NCBI RefSeq assembly: GCF_034702125.1
Contig: NC_085875.1
Span: 43,832,270-43,896,269 of the forward strand
DNA: 64,000 nt
Reading direction: 5' to 3'
Origin: Engraulis encrasicolus
Lineage: Eukaryota; Chordata; Actinopteri; Clupeiformes; Engraulidae
In this document: one piece after another, positions 59,401-64,000 of the stretch
Position numbering within the stretch: position 1 is the first letter of the stretch
Layout: the number at the start of each line of letters is the position of its first letter
Program-made: the position numbers and the translations under genes
The notes under the pieces: generated by a model
The model's database searches: none
What the model was told of the DNA's origin: nothing
What the model saw: the letters and a program-made list of their open reading frames with translations, nothing else

Positions 59401-62400
59401 CATGACCTATGTGACAGGGAAAAGAGACTGACCCTTCTCTAATCAGGAGGGAAATTCTACACAGCTGTGCAACAACACTTGATACGGTTACCCTTTAACT
59501 CTATGAGCATCCTGCATGTACTGTGTAGTTGATACTATACACAGAGGCAGAAACCTGCGCTGTGTGACTGAATGAATGTCCTCTACTCACACTCCACACT
59601 GTTCATTTTGGATGTCGTTTTAAATACACAGTGAAAGGTCCAGAGACTGAGAGATGTCAGGCTGTGCATGTTGAACTTGGCCTTCAACATTTCCCCCACA
59701 AGCCACACAAAGCAAACACTTTCCAACACCAGGTCAATCCTGACACACTAATTGCTTCACTGAGAGACACGGTGAGACGGCCTTTTGGCAGGGGCACCTG
59801 GAGGGTTTTATTCTGGGTACCCACTAGGGGTGTAAATAATAATCGATATGTATCGATGAATTGATCCTACGGTTGACAAACGAATTGAATCGTATCGTAA
59901 CGTGGGGTATTCTTAAGTATCGTAAATAATCTAATCGCTGCCTTAAGAAATTGATATCAAAACGGAAGTTATCGCCATGGAAGCTATGATTTACACCCCC
60001 ACCACCATCATCAGGTACCAAACATAGTTCCTATAATGTTTCAAACAGAAAACAGGCAAACCCAGGTCTTTGACCCAGGTCTTTTTATAGCATCCATGGA
60101 CAGTTCCAGGAATTCCGTACATACGTACATACATACATATGACTGGGCATATGATTGGATGTAATTTTATTCATATTTATTTATGTGTGTGTGTGAGCGG
60201 GCGTGTGTGCACACTGGTGTGTGTACCAGTGCATGTGTGAGTTTGAAAGCGAAGGTGACCGAGGTCGTTCTTTGATAGGCTATCGGAAGTTTGGCAGGCC
60301 ACACTGGCCTCTGCCTTTTCATGACTACACAGAAGAGGAATGTGATACTGGCCAACCTGAGCTGAGCTGAGCCGAGGTAAGCCACTCCACATCACTCCGC
60401 TCCTCTCCTCTCCTCTCACTGCTACTTAGTGTTGCCAGATTGGGCGGTTACTCACCCAATTGGGCTGCTTGGGATAGCTGTCTGCGGGTAAAAACGGGAA
60501 AAATCGGCCATTTGGCGTTTTTTTCTGCAGTTTTATGCCCATAGAAATCAATGCAATTTGTAGACATTGGGTGCAATTTAGAGGCTCCAGGCGTTTTCTG
60601 AGCACCTTTTTGGGCGGAATTTGATCAGGCACATCTAGCAACACTGCTGCTACTGGACCTGGAGCGGAGACCTAGCTAACACATGTCTGGCAGGCGGCAA
60701 AGTGGCGGAGTCCACTTGCAGTTAAGCAGGCCATAGGAAATACCCTGGCAGATGGAAACCTGCCTCAGGCCAGTGAGGACGCCAATAACGTCCAAGGCAT
60801 TTAGAAGTCAGTTAACAGCCGTGGACGGAGCCAGGACAAAGTCATGTGAAAAGGCCCCCACCACCCAGTACATATAATGTAATGAGGACCCAATTCTAGG
60901 CCCCCTCAGTCCCTGGGCTCGGGACAACTGACCTGTTTGCAAGTGTATGTGTATGTCATGTGTGTGATGGGTTGAGTTCGCACACCTGTTCAGGTTGTAT
61001 GTGTGTATTTTGCCTTGAATTGTGCTTTACTGTGAGACCATTTTCATAAATTATTACAAAAGGAAACAGCATCTTAGTACAGTAAAGTAAAAAGTAATTA
61101 ATTCTCTGTGCCCTATTGTAGATGTGGTGAGGAGGCCAGTGAAAGAGTGACAGTTCAACTGCAAGTTCAAACGCTTGCCATGGTACACCTAACAGAGCAT
61201 GAAACTAGAGTCATTCTGGTCATCCATAAACAGACTCCAGACAGGTGCGGTTCAAGTTCTCTTCTGCTCTCTTATGAAATTCATGTGAAGAATCTCTCTT
61301 GCTCTCTCCCTCTCTCTCTCTGGGTCTGTCTCACTCTCGCTCTGAGTCTCTCTCGCTCTCTCTCTCTCTCCACATATTCCTCTCCTCTGTCTATTTCTTT
61401 CCCCCTCTCTATCCATCTCTTTCTCCACTGTTTAGCCCAGTCCCCTGCTCCTTCTCTATGTTTGCTGCATGGCCTTTGAAGCTGACAGCTTTGACATTGA
61501 TTTAGACTTCCTGTCTCTCAGCAGGTCTTTTCCCTATAAAAATCACGGCCTCTGTCCGTAAAGTACCGGTGTTTCACGCTCCATCTCTCTACTGCTGTGT
61601 GCTGTTTGAAGTCTATGACCTGTGGTGCAGGCTATAGCGGACCAATGTTCTGACCCCGCGCCGCGCACCAGCCAGTGCAACTCACAGTGTCCACTCCGAA
61701 TCACCCCTCTTATTCCACCTAAGCTCTCATATCATCCTGTGCAAAATGAACCGTGCCAACCAACCATCAACTATGTTACTGTCTTCTAAGCCACTGTATT
61801 CTGCATGAATGTGTGAATGTCTATTTAACTTCTTTGTGCAGTGTGGTATGGTGGAATGGTAATGGTAATGATCAAGTCTCAATTTGTTACTGTACTCAAG
61901 ACTTGGCAATGTCAACGCAATGTTGTTCAAATGATGCTGTAGTAGTAGATGCTGTGAACAGCATAGAATTTGAGAGATCTATGTCATGACGCCTTCCAGA
62001 TTCAGAAAACTGGGTCAGCTAGTCATAAAACACAGTGCTGTGCAGTCATGTCAAATCACCTGTGGAGTGTACACGAAGGTGCAACTACACTTTCAACTGA
62101 CAAGGAAGTGAAAAATCTTGAAAATCGTTCAGTTATAAATTGATATACACAAAATATACTATATGTACTGTCTATACACAAGATATACTATATGTAACTT
62201 TACTCTAGAGGAAGATCCAGACAGTTCAAATTTTACTGAAATAAAAAAATTGAAATTGGTAATTAATCATTAATCAAACACATAAAGAAAATAACAAATA
62301 ATACGATTGTGACTTTTTAAATGGTCTTCCAAAGAAAGGTTTCACGTTAATTGGATAGACGTTTTCAGAAAATGACATGGGCCTCGTATAACAACTTTCC

Positions 62401-64000
62401 TGACATGTTTTACACAACTACATGGTTCTTCCGCCATTCTTTCCTGCTTCTGTCAAATTTTCCATTGAGTGCCTCCAGTCCACAACATCTCTCTCACAAC
62501 AAGCGTAATTGCGTGTCTTTGATTGCCCAGGTCCCTGGGTGGCCCCTCGCTTTCCCCGCTTTTGAAAGTGTGCAGCTTCTTTCTTTCTTTTGGGCTCGTG
62601 TTGTGTTCATGCACACACCATGTCCCTTTCCAATCCTCCCCCAGTGATGTCGGGCCCATGCACCACAGAGCCCTCTATACATCTCTACCCAGCAGTCGTC
62701 TCTGGGTTTTGTCCTGGTGTGGGCAGGGCCGCTGACAGCTTTGGCCAGGCCCAGTACAAAGCCACATAAAGGGGCCCCCCACCCAATACATACAATGTAA
62801 TGAGGATCCAATTCTGGCCCCCTGCTCTCCCTGGGCCCGGGACAGCTGACCCCTTTGTCCCTCCCTGTCGGTTTCCCTGGGTGTGGGCAACGTAGCGAGC
62901 GGGACTCTGGTTTTGTGACCATACCGATGCTCTATGTGCAGTGACCCTTGCACTAAGTGTCATGGGAGCCTGCTCTGGTGCTCTGAGGGGGCTGTCAGAT
63001 AACGTCATGTAAACAGAGGAGGGGAAGGAGGAGGAGGAGGAGGGGAGAGCTAAGGCCTGTGGGGGTTGAGTTCCTGTGGTCTATATTGTCAGCACTCTAC
63101 AGACTAGATCACATGATGACTCGTGCACATTGCCTTTACAGGGAGAGGGTGGACGTGGATTTGTCCAATTCTATTTGGTATCGTATCGTGGTGTATTTTT
63201 CCGTGTGTTGAGTGGGCTGAGAGCAGTGTCCCATTGAAATGAATGTAGATGTAGTAGTTCACCAATTGTGGTGTGCTTTGAACACAATATCAAAAAGTCC
63301 AAGCTCATTGGTGTGACAGCAAGAGCACGACTTCAACCCTAATGTTCTATTTTCAAGGAGCATCGCGGACATGTTCGGTCGGGCCGGATATGCGCCGCGC
63401 TTACACCGTGCTTACACCGCGCTTCTGTGTACAAGGCATGATCTGTTTACATGTATTCTAACCATTTCGGACTGATACCGGACAAGTTCAGTGGACTGTA
63501 TCAGAGGGTTGCAAGTTTGAATCCCACCCCAGTAGACCCATCCATAGCTGAAGTGCCCTTGGACAAGACACCTACCTGACATTGCTACAAGTTGGGTGGG
63601 TGTCTACCCTTGTGCTTTTAACTAAAAAAAATAGCCATGTTTGAATAAAGGCTTTTTATCATTATTTTTTTGGTAAGAAGAGTGCCTTGGACTGCTCTTT
63701 TTGAGGACACTTCGTTTTCCCCCCACACCAAAGAGCACCTTCAAGATCTTTTTCCGCAATTCCAGAGCCCATTGGAGTTCTTCTTCACTTCATAAGTGTA
63801 AGCTGCTTTAGCTATAATTGTGAGTCACAATGTGTGTTTTCTGTCTCTCAATGTGTGTTCTCTGCCTCTCTCACCTCTCCCTCTCCTGCTCCAGTAGGTT
63901 GGTGAAGTCGTCGCTCTTGTTCATGTAGTCGGCGTGCTTCCTCTTCTCCGTGTCCAGCTCGTGCAGGGTGCGGCGATGACACTTCTCCACCAGGAGCAGC
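53206..64000 (-). CDS. filip1: Filamin-A-interacting protein 1, 3' part (5' end beyond window)
   Basis: A cytoplasmic, actin-associated coiled-coil protein that binds filamin A, promotes its turnover and restrains neuronal migration. Three exons in the window encode about 1,049 residues; human FILIP1 has about 1,213, so only the N-terminal exons are missing. The order is [20 protein letters not shown] and [15 protein letters not shown], then a continuous heptad-rich coiled coil of about 575 residues, then [65 protein letters not shown] and the C-terminal [12 protein letters not shown] and SMRIELKKS blocks. Many of these match the human protein almost word for word. I favour filip1 over filip1l on this identity and on linkage. 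Confidence 0.95.
53798..56612 (-). CDS. filip1: filip1 large coiled-coil exon
   Basis: 2,815 bases coding 938 residues. The acceptor is CTACTAG at 56613-56614 and the donor GTGAGC at 53796-53797 (phase 0). About the first 574 codons (56612 to about 54890) form a long Glu/Lys/Leu-rich coiled coil, including [20 protein letters not shown] and [20 protein letters not shown]. The rest is Ser/Thr/Pro-rich, with phosphorylation-type SP/TP motifs and short conserved blocks. An open frame runs 62 bases further upstream and 51 bases further downstream, but that is intronic read-through: the apparent ATG near 56674 is not the real start. Confidence 0.95.
56771..57119. repeat. Tandem duplication, unit about 170-180 bases
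   Basis: Copy 1 (about 56771-56952) and copy 2 (about 56953-57119) share TTCTTTCACAAATT, TTGTCTGGAAAAGT, GATGGATGAAATAAGTGTTG-type and AATATTTAATTCATGCCCCA. Both lie in the large filip1 intron. Confidence 0.85.
58180..58585. repeat. Diverged tandem duplication, unit about 190 bases
   Basis: Copy 1 (about 58180-58355) and copy 2 (about 58375-58585) share GGAAGGGT/AGAAGGGTGCAT, TCTGAAACAA.AT.TGGGATC TATT, AGTCA.CAACACC and TGTAAACATTT in order. Confidence 0.65.
59825..60000. mobile_element. Short element with GGGGTGTAAAT inverted ends
   Basis: TAGGGGTGTAAATAA at the left and ATTTACACCCCC at the right, with an ATCGAT-rich interior. These ends are hAT-like, but no matching target duplication was found. 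A related ATCGATT-rich stretch lies at 40632-40965. Confidence 0.5.
60427..60646. mobile_element. hAT-like non-autonomous element with 8-base target duplication
   Basis: TAGTGTTGCCAGAT at the left is mirrored by ATCTAGCAACACTG at the right. CTGCTACT flanks both sides exactly (60419-60426, 60647-60654). 220 bases in the large filip1 intron. Confidence 0.85.
60820..60940 (+). repeat. Dispersed repeat family B, copy 2
   Basis: ATAATGTAATGAGGACCCAA and CCCTGGGCTCGGGACAACTG match the other two family B copies. Confidence 0.65.
61300..61372. repeat. CT-rich low-complexity tract
   Basis: Imperfect TC repeats in the filip1 intron; they account for the Ser/Leu-rich open frames there. Confidence 0.85.
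62720..62880 (+). repeat. Dispersed repeat family B, copy 3
   Basis: ACAATGTAATGAGGATCCAA, CCCTGGGCCCGGGACAGCTG, ACCCCTTTGT. It is only 1.9 kb from copy 2, in the same orientation. Confidence 0.65.
63485..63640 (+). mobile_element. tRNA-derived SINE (second copy)
   Basis: The head has B-box-like AGTTTGAATCCCACC. The body CTGAAGTGCCCTTGGACAAG then ACACCTACCTGACATT parallels the SINE at 8231. The usual TTTGGATAAAAG tail is absent and an A-run follows. Confidence 0.6.
63875..64000 (-). CDS. filip1: filip1 exon piece at right edge
   Basis: Open from the edge: [40 protein letters not shown]. It ends in phase 2 (AG) at donor GTGAGA (63873-63874), which completes Arg with the first base of the next exon (ERERLKKLL, as in human). 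The exon continues past 64000. Confidence 0.93.

Larger units (their letters stand above)
56613..63874 (-). other. filip1 intron (7.3 kb)
   Basis: Between the edge exon and the coiled-coil exon. Besides the tandem duplications, hAT-like elements, family B copies and SINE listed separately, no exon was recognised. Confidence 0.65.

Noticed and set aside
59825..60000. Firm hAT call for the GGGGTGTAAAT element
   Set aside because: No 8-base target duplication could be matched, so it was kept only at moderate confidence.

Overview
The window is vertebrate nuclear DNA, most likely from a ray-finned (teleost) fish. It has long introns with GT-AG boundaries, dense dinucleotide and tetranucleotide microsatellites, tRNA-derived SINEs, a LINE 3' tail ending in GATCAATAAAG, and many short foldback or hAT-like DNA elements. 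Four protein genes are recognisable by translation, and all lie on the minus strand. From right to left (5' to 3' of the genes) they are filip1 (cut by the right edge), tmem30a, cox7a2 and col12a1 (cut by the left edge). From memory, this is the order and relative orientation of the same four genes on human chromosome 6q13-q14.

Layout. Positions 1-38.3 kb hold the 5' half of col12a1: a non-coding exon 1, a signal-peptide exon, and 25 further exons encoding about 1,646 residues. The domain order is FN3-1, VWA-1, FN3-2, VWA-2, FN3-3 to FN3-8, VWA-3, FN3-9 to FN3-11. The rest (more FN3 repeats, the fourth VWA, the TSPN/laminin-G-like domain and the collagen triple helices) must lie beyond the left edge. 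Positions 40.3-44.9 kb hold the complete cox7a2 (4 coding exons, 86 residues). Positions 45.8-51.5 kb hold the complete tmem30a (7 exons, 370 residues). Positions 52.7-64.0 kb hold the 3' part of filip1: one 126-base exon piece at the edge, a 2.8-kb coiled-coil exon and a short last exon.

The genes do not form one pathway. Collagen XII is a fibril-associated extracellular matrix protein, COX7A2 is a subunit of respiratory complex IV, TMEM30A is the beta subunit of P4-ATPase lipid flippases, and FILIP1 is a filamin-A-interacting coiled-coil protein. What they share is conserved linkage.

I found no convincing new biological system. The most informative non-coding signals are these: a foldback element family present twice in opposite orientation in col12a1 introns; two hAT-like insertions with perfect 8-base target duplications; a 17-base direct repeat bracketing about 0.5 kb just upstream of tmem30a; a decayed tandem duplicate of the start of tmem30a's last exon; a perfectly frame-compatible exon block in col12a1 matching the long/short collagen XII isoform choice; and microsatellites lying against splice sites. 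All exon boundaries were set by eye from GT-AG sites, reading phase and remembered human homologues. No alignment or database search was run.
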